NCBI GenBank assembly: GCA_015521775.1
Contig: WANN01000008.1
Coordinates: 28,665 to 92,664 of the forward strand
Origin: Thermoproteaceae archaeon
GTDB lineage: Archaea > Thermoproteota > Thermoprotei > Thermoproteales > Thermoproteaceae
Reading direction: 5' to 3'
Length of the DNA: 64,000 nucleotides
Below the pieces are notes generated by a model. The model saw nothing but the letters and a program-made list of their open reading frames with translations. It made no database searches and was not told where the DNA came from. Position 1 is the first letter of the stretch; each line of letters opens with the position of its first letter. A program made the position numbers and the translations under genes. Shown here piece after piece: positions 50,044 through 58,827 of the stretch.

Positions 50044-50670
50044 ATGAACAGGCAAAAAACACCGGTAATGGGGGGTAGAAGGTCCATGAAGGGGTTAACG
50101 GGAATAGAAACGGCTATAATACTAATATCAATGGTGCTCGTCGCCGCGGCCTTCGCGTTCGTGGTGCTCAATATGGGAGGTGCATCGGCGCAGAAGGCCG
50201 GCGAAACCATAAAGGCCGGCATGGAGGAGGCCGCATCAGCCCTCGAGCTGGCGGGCGCCGTGGTGGCCCAGGTAGACACTAACACCAGCACCGTGCAGAA
50301 GCTGGTTATATACGTCAAGCCGGGCGTGGGCAGGATGCCCCTACCGCTGGACAACATCACCGTGGCAGTCACCACTGAGGGCGGCCACAAGGCTGGTCTA
50401 AAGCCTAGCCAGGCAAATATATCCAACAACGACCCGCTAAGCGCTACCTGTAGCGGCGTGTGTTATGCCGAGATAAGGGCCAAGAGGGTAGACGGAGTCC
50501 TTGAGTCCGGCGAGATAGCGGTGTTCATAGTGGACATAGGCGCCATTGGGCTGACCCTTGGCCCTAACCAGAACGTGCTGGTGGAGTTGAGGCCCCCAAG
50601 CGGTGGGGTGCTACGCGTTGAGAGAAGGATGCCCATGGCATTCACGACCTCGGTGGTGGAGCTCACCTAG
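50044..50670 (+). CDS. arlB: Archaellin ArlB (FlaB), prepilin-like precursor
   Basis: A 208-residue precursor. Class III signal peptide of 17 residues or so ending 'GGRRSMKG', then the hydrophobic N-terminal helix 'LTGIETAIILISMVLVAAAFAF', the archaellin signature; cleavage after the Gly by PibD/ArlK is expected. The rest is an Ig-like beta domain with several N-glycosylation sites (NTST, NITV, NISN). One Cys pair ('TCSGVC') is unusual in archaellins. It is first of the right arm, and its ATG is about 24 bases after TATTTAATTTT. Only one archaellin gene is visible. Confidence 0.9.
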   Translation: MNRQKTPVMGGRRSMKGLTGIETAIILISMVLVAAAFAFVVLNMGGASAQKAGETIKAGMEEAASALELAGAVVAQVDTNTSTVQKLVIYVKPGVGRMPLPLDNITVAVTTEGGHKAGLKPSQANISNNDPLSATCSGVCYAEIRAKRVDGVLESGEIAVFIVDIGAIGLTLGPNQNVLVELRPPSGGVLRVERRMPMAFTTSVVELT

Positions 50671-50686
50671 TTCCGCCCCCCAAATC

Positions 50687-51349
50687 ATGCGTTTTTTCAA
50701 AACTTTCAATTCTGAGCTTGATAGGAAGCTGGGGGGCGGCGTCGTCCACCCCCAGCTCATCCTCATGGAGGGAGACCATGGGGCCGGAAAGACCGTGTTC
50801 TCCATGCAGTTCGCCTACGGCGCCCTAAGGAGCGGCATGGACGTCGTGTACATATCCACTGAGTTGGACCCCATAAACGTGGTCATGGGGGCAGCCTCCA
50901 TAGGGATGGACGTCAGGGACTGGTTCATAGGGGGAAAGCTAAGGGTCTACAGCGTCGAGGCCTACCCGAAATACCTTGAGGGCCTCCTCAGACACGTCTC
51001 GTCGCTTAGGGATACGGCCGTTTTCGTGGACAGCTTGACCAACTTCGTGAGGGGCCTGGACGGAGAACGCATAACCGACGTGTTCTACGCCTTTAGGGGC
51101 ATAGTGGACAGGCAGTCCAACACCCTGTCCGTGGCTGTGCATAACGGCATCCTCACCAGCGGCGCCAGGGCGCTGACGGACACGTACATGGTGCTCGAGG
51201 TGAGGGAGGTTGGGGGAAGGCTCATGAGGCTCGCCAAGCTTGTGAAGGCCAGGGCGCCCGAGGAGAAGCCCAGCACAGCGCCAATAGCCTTCGAGGTGGA
51301 CCCAGCATTCGGCATAAAGGTCCTCCCGTTTTCGCAGGCGCGCGCATGA
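50687..51349 (+). CDS. arlH: Archaellum ATPase-associated ArlH (FlaH)
   Basis: A 220-residue KaiC-like protein. Walker A GDHGAGKT (about 29-36) and Walker B-like 'TAVFVDSLTNF'; the family keeps ATP binding without ready hydrolysis. ArlH forms a ring on ArlI. The ATG at 50687 is chosen from the family start 'FFKTFNSELDRKLGGGVV'; the frame is open upstream over the end of arlB. Its stop overlaps arlI by ATGA. Confidence 0.92.
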   Translation: MRFFKTFNSELDRKLGGGVVHPQLILMEGDHGAGKTVFSMQFAYGALRSGMDVVYISTELDPINVVMGAASIGMDVRDWFIGGKLRVYSVEAYPKYLEGLLRHVSSLRDTAVFVDSLTNFVRGLDGERITDVFYAFRGIVDRQSNTLSVAVHNGILTSGARALTDTYMVLEVREVGGRLMRLAKLVKARAPEEKPSTAPIAFEVDPAFGIKVLPFSQARA

Positions 51350-52962
51350 GCTTCCCGCCACACGTGGAGAGGTACCTGGCCCAGCTGGACAGCAAGCCGG
51401 AGTACTTCGAGACCCTTAGCCTGGACCTCAAGCGGAGGCGCGACGTGAACATAATGTACAGGGTGGACGACATCTTCTACATACATATATATAGGCCTGC
51501 CCCCGACGAAATGCTCAGGTACATAGTTGTGAGGCCGGAGGTCCCCTCGGCCAACCTCGACGTGATAGACGTCGTGGAGGAAATGATGGCCAAGCACATA
51601 GAGGCCGACCTCAAGTTCTCGTCGCCCGAGGAACTGGCCAAGTACCTGGAGTCGCTCATTGACAAGGTCGTCGAGGTGGACAACGGCGTCGAGGGCTACA
51701 AGGTATCCAAGGGCAAGGTCAAGATGAGGAGGGAGCTGTTGGACGCGGTGAAACACATGATCGTCATGGAGCACGCATACCTGGGCGTGCTGGAGCCCCT
51801 GCTGAGGGACCCCTACATAGAGGACATCACGTGTCCCGGCCTGGGCCCAATAGTGCTCGTGCACAAGGTGTTCGGCGCATGTAAGACCAACATAGAGTTC
51901 CACGACATAGAGAGCCTCGACAGGTTCATCGCGAGGTTGGCCGAGAGGTCCAAGAGACCCGTAAGCCTCAGGAAGCCCATAGTAGACGCGTCGCTGCCCG
52001 ACGGATCGCGCATAAACATAGTGTACAGCACCGAGGTGAGCCTAAAGGGGAGCAACTTCACCATTAGGAAGTTCTCCAAGGTCCCCCTCAGCATAACCCA
52101 GCTCATATCCGGCGGCAACGTAAGCCCCCTCTCCGCCGCATACCTCTGGATGCTGCTGGACAACAGCATGTCCGTGTGGGTCTGCGGGGAAACCGCCTCG
52201 GGTAAGACCACGCTGCTCAACGCCATCATACCCTTCATACGGTACGACCTCAAGATAGTGACCATCGAGGACACGCCGGAGCTGTTCGTGCCCCACGACA
52301 ACTGGGTGAGGGAGGTGACCAGGGAGGGCGGGGAAGGCGAGAGGATAACGCTTTTCGACCTGCTCCGCGCAGCCCTGAGGCAGAGGCCCAACTACATAAT
52401 TGTGGGCGAGATAAGGGGCGCCGAGGCGTACGTGGCCTTCCAGGCCATGCAGACCGGCCACCCGGTCATGGCCACGTTCCACGCCGGCAGCGTCGAGAAG
52501 CTTATCCAGCGCCTCACGGGGGACCCCATAAACATACCGAAGACCTTCGTGGACAGCCTAAACGCTGTTGTCATAAACAGCGCCGTTAGGGTGCCCAAGA
52601 CGCGGTCCCTGGAGAGGAGGGCACTATCCATAAACGAAATAGTGGGCTATGACGCGTCGTCGGACTCCATAAGCTACGTGGCGGTGTTCGAGTGGGACCC
52701 GGTGGAGGACCAGCACATATTCAGGGGGGTCGGCATGTCCTACCTACTCGAGGCCAAGATCGCTGAGATGAAGGGGCTTACTGGAAGGGACGTCAGGAAA
52801 ATATACGACGAGCTGTTCGTTAGGGCTCACTTCCTCGAGGCCCTGGTCAAGCTGAGGGTATTCAACTACTTCGACGTGTTCAAGGCCCTCAAATACGCGC
52901 AGAACTACGGCGTGGAGACCGCGCTCGACAGGCTTATGAGCGGGGAGCAGATATGGCGCTGA
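51346..52962 (+). CDS. arlI: Archaellum motor ATPase ArlI (FlaI)
   Basis: A 538-residue T2SS/VirB11-type ATPase. Walker A is GETASGKTT (about 284-292), the Asp box 'TIEDTPELFVPHDNW', Walker B-like 'IVGEIRGAEAYVAFQAMQTG' and His box 'GHPVMATFHAGS' follow in order. The N-terminal region (about 1-120) has a crown domain typical of ArlI and bears 'FHDIESLDRF' nearby. ArlI powers assembly and rotation of the archaellum. Overlaps arlJ by 10 bases. Confidence 0.95.
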   Translation: MSFPPHVERYLAQLDSKPEYFETLSLDLKRRRDVNIMYRVDDIFYIHIYRPAPDEMLRYIVVRPEVPSANLDVIDVVEEMMAKHIEADLKFSSPEELAKYLESLIDKVVEVDNGVEGYKVSKGKVKMRRELLDAVKHMIVMEHAYLGVLEPLLRDPYIEDITCPGLGPIVLVHKVFGACKTNIEFHDIESLDRFIARLAERSKRPVSLRKPIVDASLPDGSRINIVYSTEVSLKGSNFTIRKFSKVPLSITQLISGGNVSPLSAAYLWMLLDNSMSVWVCGETASGKTTLLNAIIPFIRYDLKIVTIEDTPELFVPHDNWVREVTREGGEGERITLFDLLRAALRQRPNYIIVGEIRGAEAYVAFQAMQTGHPVMATFHAGSVEKLIQRLTGDPINIPKTFVDSLNAVVINSAVRVPKTRSLERRALSINEIVGYDASSDSISYVAVFEWDPVEDQHIFRGVGMSYLLEAKIAEMKGLTGRDVRKIYDELFVRAHFLEALVKLRVFNYFDVFKALKYAQNYGVETALDRLMSGEQIWR

Positions 52963-54374
52963 GGGCGTTGAAACGGCGGCTGGGCAGCAAGATAGGGTTC
53001 TGGGACTTCAGCTTCCTACTACTGTACATGACCGTGCTTGCGGAGTCCGGGTTCTCATACTCCAACATAGTGAAGCTCCTGAGGGGGTTCAAGTCGTGGG
53101 GCGGCACGTTCTCCAAGGTCACAACGGCGGTGGACTCGATGGGCTACGAGCTTGCCAAGGCCCTCAAATACGTGTCCAAGGCCGTCAAGCCCCCCCTCAA
53201 CGATTTCCTCATGAGGCTTTCACGCGCCATAGAGATCGGCCTAGAGCCCAGGGACTTCATGCGGATAGAGTACAGGCACTACATGTCGTCGCTGATGGAC
53301 GAGGTGGAGCGCAGGATCAATAGGCTTAAGCTGCTCTCCGACGCGTACTCCGGCATCATGTCCTCGGCCATATTCGGGACCATAGCCCTCGTGTTCCTCT
53401 CCTCGATCTCGGGGCTCGACGCGACGTTCGTGCCCGTGGCCACGGCGCTCCTGGTGATGGCCCCCGCGCTGGCCCTAGTGACCCTCATGTACACGACCCT
53501 CCCCCCATGGAACATCGCCGAAACAATGTTCGGAAGGCATTCCATCTACATCGCGGCCGCAACCGTAGCCGCGCTGGCCCTGGCCGTAAGCATAGACGGG
53601 AATAGGCCTCTCATGGTCATGGCGGCGAGCGCCCCCATACTCTTCCTTTCCGTAATAACGTCGAGGAGGCTCAGATACGTTGAGAGGCTCAGCGTGGACA
53701 TGCCCCTATTCGTCCGGGGCCTCCTAGACATACTCTCCGTGGTGGGGTCCTTCGAGAAGGCGCTTGACGTCATGAGGCTGCACGACTACGGGTCTTTCAA
53801 TAGGCTGATAGCCCGTTCGAGGTCTCTGCTGCATTCCGGCTTCCTCTCTGAGAAGGTGTTCGGGTACATCTCGAAGGACACGGGGAACCTAATAGTGAGG
53901 TCCTTCATGGACGTCATTGGGTCGGCCATAACCAACGGCGCCTCGCCAAAGGCCTTGGCCGAGTACGTCCTCTCGCACATGGACCAGATAGACTTTGCCC
54001 GCAAGAGGAGGAGCCAGGTGGCCGGCTACCTAGTCGGTATACTGGTGCCGCTCACCCTCATAGCCGCCGCGGTCTTCTCCCTGGTGGACTCGTTGCTGAG
54101 GGCCCTCTGGAGCATGTCCACCACCCTTCCACTGGCGTCGCAACTGCTTTCCCCGCCGCCCCCGGCCCTAGTGGAGACGGCGAACATGGCCATACTCATG
54201 GGCATGTCCATAGTCAACGGGTTCGCAATATACGTGGCCAAGGGCGACAACATGATGACCATGCCCTACTACACGAGCCTCATGGCAATGGCGTCAGCCG
54301 CAATATACCTCGCCGTGAGCACGTTCTCTGGGAGCATACTGTCGGTGATACAAATAGAGGTCCCCGCCACGTGA
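52953..54374 (+). CDS. arlJ: Archaellum platform protein ArlJ (FlaJ)
   Basis: A 473-residue membrane platform with seven to nine hydrophobic helices split by two cytoplasmic helical domains, the second containing 'LRYVERLSVDMPLFVRGLLDIL'. A T2SSF-type 'EIGLEPRDFMRIEYRHYM' is in the first domain. It is the last gene of the right arm (arlB-H-I-J) and ends 6 bases before the convergent methyltransferase. Confidence 0.93.
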   Translation: MALRALKRRLGSKIGFWDFSFLLLYMTVLAESGFSYSNIVKLLRGFKSWGGTFSKVTTAVDSMGYELAKALKYVSKAVKPPLNDFLMRLSRAIEIGLEPRDFMRIEYRHYMSSLMDEVERRINRLKLLSDAYSGIMSSAIFGTIALVFLSSISGLDATFVPVATALLVMAPALALVTLMYTTLPPWNIAETMFGRHSIYIAAATVAALALAVSIDGNRPLMVMAASAPILFLSVITSRRLRYVERLSVDMPLFVRGLLDILSVVGSFEKALDVMRLHDYGSFNRLIARSRSLLHSGFLSEKVFGYISKDTGNLIVRSFMDVIGSAITNGASPKALAEYVLSHMDQIDFARKRRSQVAGYLVGILVPLTLIAAAVFSLVDSLLRALWSMSTTLPLASQLLSPPPPALVETANMAILMGMSIVNGFAIYVAKGDNMMTMPYYTSLMAMASAAIYLAVSTFSGSILSVIQIEVPAT

Positions 54375-54380
54375 CCGCCC

Positions 54381-55121
54381 TCAGAAGTACTTCACTCCAA
54401 GCACTATCATGCGGGGGGAAGACGCCAAGTAGGGCGAGTCTACTGCGTAGTCACCATACACGCGTTCTATGACCAGTCCGGCGCGCCTGAACATGGAGTG
54501 CACCTCGCTGAGGGAGTAAAGCCTTATGTCGAGCCTGCGTTTGGCCACAGTCCTCCACTCCCTCATTATTATCCGCTCCTCGTGCAGCCTCCCAGTGGCG
54601 AGGTCCAGGTACGACTCGGCTATCAACGTGTATGGCCCGGCCCCCGACCAGTAGCGGAGAGTCCTCGAGTTGGCCAGGCTGAGCTGCAACACTATTGGCT
54701 CGCGATTTATGAGGTCCAACAATATGCGGCCGCCGGCCTTAAGCACGTATGCCATTTCCCTCAGGGACGCCTCATTCTCATGGTCGTTGAAAAACCCGAA
54801 GGAGCTGAACATGACGTATATCTTTGTAAACGACATGGGCCTAAAGGGCAGCGCCCTCATGTCGCCGGCCACCACATCGCCCCACAGCTTGGCCTCCCTG
54901 AGGAATTCGAGGTTTATGTCCACGCCGACCACGTAGCCGTACGTCGACAGGTACTTCATGTGCCTGCCGTAGCCGCACGCCACGTCGAGCACCTTGTCGG
55001 CCGTCGACAGGCCTAGGACGTCCATGACGAACTCCGCCTGTCTCCTGGACTCCTCTTCGCTTATCTTGGCCCCATACACCTCTCTGTACAACGAGTCGTG
55101 GAACTCTATGAACCACTCCAC
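54381..55121 (-). CDS. Class I SAM-dependent methyltransferase
   Basis: A 246-residue Rossmann methyltransferase: motif I 'VLDVACGYGRHMKYL' (about 45-59), acidic motif II 'VVGVDINLEFL', 'VAGDMRALPF' and motif IV 'IYVMFSSFGFF'. The C-terminal cap ('SLSEVHSMFRRAGL', 'ERVYGDYAVDS') resembles small-molecule methyltransferases. Substrate unknown. The ATG lies about 24 bases after AGTATATTTTACC (minus strand). Not obviously linked to the archaellum genes. Confidence 0.82.
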   Translation of the reverse strand: MEWFIEFHDSLYREVYGAKISEEESRRQAEFVMDVLGLSTADKVLDVACGYGRHMKYLSTYGYVVGVDINLEFLREAKLWGDVVAGDMRALPFRPMSFTKIYVMFSSFGFFNDHENEASLREMAYVLKAGGRILLDLINREPIVLQLSLANSRTLRYWSGAGPYTLIAESYLDLATGRLHEERIIMREWRTVAKRRLDIRLYSLSEVHSMFRRAGLVIERVYGDYAVDSPYLASSPRMIVLGVKYF

Positions 55122-55189
55122 GGTGCCCCGGGCCCGGGGTAAAATATACTATTGAGTTCGCTGTTGCCGCTCACACGGCACACGGCGCC

Positions 55190-55759
55190 TCAGTCGGCGC
55201 CGCATGCCTTGGGACACCTGCCACATGTGAGGACCAGAATCTCCCTCAATACGTCGCGCATGTGCCCGCTTAACCTGTCCAGAAGCGCGGTAAGTTTCCC
55301 ATAGAGGGCCCGCGCCAGGTCGTCAGCGGCGTCATAGCTGCATGCCCGGACCAGCGTCGCGTACTTGTCCATAAATGCCACCAATGCCCCTTCTGGAGAC
55401 GCCATATCCCTATACTCCACATAGTACTTGAGGAGCTCCGGCACCCTCTTCTCCATTGCGGCGATCTCTGCGGCTCGCCAGTCCATGAGCCCCCTAAGCT
55501 CCTCTGAGGCATGGCCAAGGTACGCCTCGGCAAAGTCGTGTAACAGGGCTATTATGGCCACACGGCCCACATCTATGTCGATCCCCCTGCGACTCAACGC
55601 CTCGGCAGCAGTAAGGGACAGAAAAGACACCAGCATGACGTGCTCCCCAACGGTCTCGGCGTTCCTTATACCCCTCTGTAGCCAGCCCACTCTGGGGGTG
55701 CCGCATAGCGTGTCCACAACCCTCATCAGTTCCCAGGGATCTTTCCCCACTGGCGACAT
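55190..55759 (-). CDS. HD-domain phosphohydrolase, YfbR/HDDC2-like
   Basis: A 189-residue HD protein: first metal His in 'ETVGEHVMLVSFL' (about 36-48), HD pair in 'LLHDFAEAYLGH' (about 70-81), and late Asp in 'FMDKYATLV'. This is the pattern of 5'-deoxynucleotidases. A Cys-rich tail 'LTCGRCPKACGAD' is unusual and may bind metal. The ATG at 55759 is 27 bases after TTTTTATATGG; the first in-frame ATG, 21 bases upstream, lies in that box. Confidence 0.83.
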   Translation of the reverse strand: MSPVGKDPWELMRVVDTLCGTPRVGWLQRGIRNAETVGEHVMLVSFLSLTAAEALSRRGIDIDVGRVAIIALLHDFAEAYLGHASEELRGLMDWRAAEIAAMEKRVPELLKYYVEYRDMASPEGALVAFMDKYATLVRACSYDAADDLARALYGKLTALLDRLSGHMRDVLREILVLTCGRCPKACGAD

Positions 55760-55843
55760 GGGGGTAATGCGTTGCCCCATATAAAAACGGCGCCCATGGA
55801 AGCCATCCAGCGGTCACACACCATGCGTCATATATCTGGCCAA

Positions 55844-55969
55844 GGCGACCGGCGACGTATAGCCCCTGCGAGACTTGGCGCGCCGCGTGTGGCCCGGACC
55901 ACAAAGACGCGCGGGCTTTGCCGTACAGGGTTGAGGTCGCCGACAAGTCGCCTTGGCGCTCTCGGCGCC
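55844..55969 (+). ncRNA. Candidate structured RNA (nested hairpin plus ACA-like box)
   Basis: GGCGACC (55844-55850) pairs with GGTCGCC (55935-55941); inside, CCCTG (55864-55868) pairs with CAGGG (55926-55930), CGCG (55884-55887) with CGCG (55908-55911), and TGTGG (55888-55892) with CCACA (55899-55903). ACA follows the lower stem at 55943-55945, as in H/ACA guides, and a separate GGCGC/GCGCC hairpin spans 55955-55969. No protein frame explains the region (55787-56011). A TATA-like CATATATC sits at about 55829-55836. The internal loops are too asymmetric for a textbook H/ACA guide, so class and strand are tentative. Confidence 0.35.
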
Positions 55970-56011
55970 GGGACCGATGGCCCGCTTTGCGGCCGCGCCG
56001 CCGCTGCGGCC

Positions 56012-56926
56012 CTAGGCCTTTCTAAGCGATTCCTTGAGCACGGCGGACTTCCTCCTTACAGCATCGCTGGACCGCACATACCTGTTCTGGTAGGCCTGCT
56101 TGTGTACGGTTATGCGGCCGCCCGATACGTCGACGGTGACGTAGCCCAGGTCGCTTATGTCCCACCTATTGCCTATACGCGACGCAACATCGCTGTGAAA
56201 ACGCCTATCCACGTACGGATGCACCACATATACCTGTTCTACGCCCTCCATGAGTAGGCGTTTACCCCTTGAAAAGCCCATGTGGACGGTTTCCCGCACA
56301 TCGACGTACACTATGCCTACAGTGGTTCCGTCAAGCGTGTAAATCAACAGGTCGGGCGGCTCGGAGAAGTAGCCGTACCCATGCACGTACTTGACCCCGA
56401 CCTCCAGCCTGCCTATCTCCATGCCCTCGAAAGCCGACACCCTGCTCATCCACGAGGCCAGTGCCTCCAGGGCGTCCGCAGCCTCGTAGGAGTCTATATC
56501 GTAGGCCACTATGTTCATGGGCGCCGGAGCGATGAACTCGCCGAAGTGTTTCTGCGGGGGTTCATAGTCCAGAGGGAGGCCTAGGAACACATCCTCGTTT
56601 AGGATTGTCGAGGGTATGTAGCACATTCCCCCGCGAAGCGACGCAGGGACCAGGGCGCTGCATAGGTCGCAGTACCTGTCGCCCTTCCCGCCGCATTCGA
56701 TTATCAGGGACCCGGCTGGCGTGGTGAACACGCCGAGCTTTGTGTAGAGCTCCCTCCTGACGATATGGTAGAAGGTCTCCGCACGGCCCCTAATACTATT
56801 TATGGATGCTACGAGGTCCGCAAGCGCCCTCTTCCTATCGAGCCTCTTCACCTCCTCTAGCTCCCTCCTATACAACTCCGCTGTACAGTTGCGCTCCCTA
56901 ACGCACTCGACTATTTCCACGTACAC
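56012..56926 (-). CDS. Hypothetical protein, 304 aa, with Cys cluster
   Basis: N-terminal helical region (1-60), a Cys-containing segment 'IIECGGKGDRYCDLCSALVP' (three cysteines near 75-95, with 'MCYIP' adding a fourth), then an alpha/beta domain with 'DLLIYTLDGTTVGIVYVDVRE' whose Asp/Glu/Arg order weakly recalls PD-(D/E)xK nucleases, and a basic C-terminus. No family recognised. GTG start about 21 bases after CTTTAATAC (27 from a second GTG two codons on). Divergent from the METTL5-like gene. Confidence 0.65.
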   Translation of the reverse strand: MYVEIVECVRERNCTAELYRRELEEVKRLDRKRALADLVASINSIRGRAETFYHIVRRELYTKLGVFTTPAGSLIIECGGKGDRYCDLCSALVPASLRGGMCYIPSTILNEDVFLGLPLDYEPPQKHFGEFIAPAPMNIVAYDIDSYEAADALEALASWMSRVSAFEGMEIGRLEVGVKYVHGYGYFSEPPDLLIYTLDGTTVGIVYVDVRETVHMGFSRGKRLLMEGVEQVYVVHPYVDRRFHSDVASRIGNRWDISDLGYVTVDVSGGRITVHKQAYQNRYVRSSDAVRRKSAVLKESLRKA

Positions 56927-56992
56927 ACATCACCATCCTGAAGTATTAAAGGAATCGGCGGTGGACCAATTTATTACCGGGCATAATTTTCC

Positions 56993-57589
56993 GTGGACAG
57001 GAAGAGGCTGGCCATGGAGATCGATTCCCTGCCCACGTTCAGGCGCCCTAAGCTGAGCCTGGAGCAGTACGCCACGCCGGGGGACATCGTGGCCACCATA
57101 GTATGGGACGCATATATGAGGGGACTCATCGCGGGCAGGAGGGTCGCCGACCTGGGCTGCGGCACGGGCAGGTTTTCCTACGCGGTCAGACTGCTTGGAG
57201 GGAGCCCCATCTGTGTGGAAATCGATCCAGACGCTTTATCCGCGGTCGATGACGTCGACGCAGTCATCTGCGACGTGGACAGAATATGCATCAGAAACGT
57301 GGACCTGGTGGTCATGAACCCTCCTTTCGGCGTCTGGCGCAGGGGAGCCGATGTTAGGTTCTTGGACGTCGCACTCCACATAAGCGACATAGTGTACACG
57401 ATACACAAGCTGTCCACATTGGACTACATAGTGAGGCGCGCCAGCCTGGTCGGAGCGGAGGTGCACGTCCTGGACAGAGTGTACATACCATTGCCCCCCA
57501 TTTACAGGCACCACAGGAAGAGGGTCCACAGGGTGGAGGCCGTGGTGCTGAGGATAGAGAGGGGCAGTGTCGCAAGGAGGGGAAAATAA
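56993..57589 (+). CDS. METTL5-like N6-adenine rRNA methyltransferase
   Basis: A 198-residue methyltransferase: motif I 'VADLGCGTGRFSYA' (about 49-62), 'CVEIDPDAL' and catalytic 'VVMNPPFGVWRRGAD' (NPPF, about 105-119). This is the pattern of METTL5-type enzymes that modify a single adenine of small-subunit rRNA. N-terminal 'SLEQYATPGDIVATI' is also conserved. GTG start 20 bases after AATTTATTACC. It heads the Csl4-DUF2067-Rpo11-Nep1-Pelota series. Confidence 0.87.
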   Translation: MDRKRLAMEIDSLPTFRRPKLSLEQYATPGDIVATIVWDAYMRGLIAGRRVADLGCGTGRFSYAVRLLGGSPICVEIDPDALSAVDDVDAVICDVDRICIRNVDLVVMNPPFGVWRRGADVRFLDVALHISDIVYTIHKLSTLDYIVRRASLVGAEVHVLDRVYIPLPPIYRHHRKRVHRVEAVVLRIERGSVARRGK

Positions 57590-57613
57590 ATATTCGGGCT
57601 GCATACAAACGGC

Positions 57614-58159
57614 GTGGACCGGGCACTCGTGGTACCAGGAGAGGAGCTCGGCACCGCGGAGGAGTACGAGGCAAGTGGATACGCGTACAGCAACAACTAT
57701 AGGGTCTTGTCCTCGGCTATAGGCATCGCGCACTTCAACCGTTCCCTTCACGTGGTACACGTTGCTCCCCTAAAACACCACTACTACCCAACCTTCAACG
57801 ACGTGGTGAGGTGCATCGTGGTTTCCATCACAAGTAGGGCGGCCATAATGAGGTGCTTCGCCGTTGAGAAAGGCGAAAGAGTGGCGTACCTTAAATATCC
57901 CGTGACGGGAATAGTGCCGAGCATCTTCAGCGGCGAGCACAGCATCGACGAGGCGGTGGGCATCGGCGACGTAGTCAGGGGCCGCGTGGTGTCCCGTAAG
58001 GGGCCGCCCTTCACCGTGTCGATAAGCGGCTTCGCATTCGGCGTGGTTTCGGCCATGTGTCCTCGATGTAGGGGGCACATGAGGAGGAAGGGCAATCATC
58101 TGCATTGTCCGCGATGCGGCATATCGGTGAGGAGAAAGGTCTCCATACTGTACATATGA
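57614..58159 (+). CDS. csl4: Exosome subunit Csl4
   Basis: A 181-residue exosome cap protein: N-terminal beta domain ('VVPGEELGTAEEYEASGYAY'), S1 domain ('VVRCIVVSITSRAAIMRCF') and C-terminal zinc ribbon CPRC...CPRC (about 151-170). Csl4 and Rrp4 feed RNA into the Rrp41/42 core. GTG start 22 bases after AAATAAATATTC; its stop overlaps the DUF2067 gene (ATGA). Confidence 0.92.
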   Translation: MDRALVVPGEELGTAEEYEASGYAYSNNYRVLSSAIGIAHFNRSLHVVHVAPLKHHYYPTFNDVVRCIVVSITSRAAIMRCFAVEKGERVAYLKYPVTGIVPSIFSGEHSIDEAVGIGDVVRGRVVSRKGPPFTVSISGFAFGVVSAMCPRCRGHMRRKGNHLHCPRCGISVRRKVSILYI

Positions 58160-58827
58160 TGTACAGGAAGGATTTGTCCCTCAGCTTCGATGACGAGAGA
58201 TCTATGGAACTGTTTATAGGCCTACTTTCGGGAAACGTCAAGGCCGACATGATCGCCGTCAGCCGTATGGGACACCTGTACATCTCGCTTAGAGGCGATC
58301 CCGAGACTGTGAAGCGCAGCATTGCCAGGATAAAGGAGCTCTACAAAATGGTGAGGTCCTCCGGGAGGCGGACTATGGTCAAGTATCCAGTGGACATGTT
58401 GCTCTCCATGGCTGAGGTTGAGACCCCTATATCGCTGGACACGGTTGCGATATCCCTCTCCATATGGGGGTACAGGGCCGCCCTGAGGGGCAACCACGTG
58501 GTGTCCGATGCGCCGTTTGAACTCGTCGTGGATACTGTATCCAGGATTTCCCGCATCTATGAGGAGCTGCGCGGCATTCCCATGACCCCCCCAGTCAAGA
58601 GGCTGGCCTCCATATGCGCGGCCACGTGCGGCAAGCGTCCGGAAGACTGCGTGCGCGAATTGGAGGCGATCGGCGTTGCAAGAAACGTGGGGGGCTACTA
58701 CACGCTTGCAATGACGTACACAAGCGCCGTGGAACATTTAAAAGAGTACCTGGCCAGACGTGGCCATGATGAACATAGACATAGTGAGATACGACGAAAA
58801 GTACCTAGAGATAAAGGTCAAGGGTGA
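58156..58827 (+). CDS. DUF2067-family protein
   Basis: A 223-residue protein of the DUF2067 family, which in crenarchaea sits between csl4 and rpo11 as here. The N-terminal half is alpha/beta ('SLSFDDERSMELFIGLLSG', 'HLYISLRGDPETVKRSIARI') and the second half looks like a winged helix. A 'CAATCGKRPEDCVREL' Cys segment is near residue 155. Function unknown, probably RNA-related. Its last 62 bases overlap the rpo11 gene in another frame and its end (HDEHRHSEIRRKVPRD) is highly charged. Confidence 0.85.
   Translation: MMYRKDLSLSFDDERSMELFIGLLSGNVKADMIAVSRMGHLYISLRGDPETVKRSIARIKELYKMVRSSGRRTMVKYPVDMLLSMAEVETPISLDTVAISLSIWGYRAALRGNHVVSDAPFELVVDTVSRISRIYEELRGIPMTPPVKRLASICAATCGKRPEDCVRELEAIGVARNVGGYYTLAMTYTSAVEHLKEYLARRGHDEHRHSEIRRKVPRDKGQG
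58735..58746 (+). promoter_or_regulatory. Internal promoter of rpo11 inside DUF2067
   Basis: ACATTTAAAAGA centred near 58740 lies 26 bases before the rpo11 ATG at 58766, within the 3' coding end of the DUF2067 gene. Confidence 0.5.
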
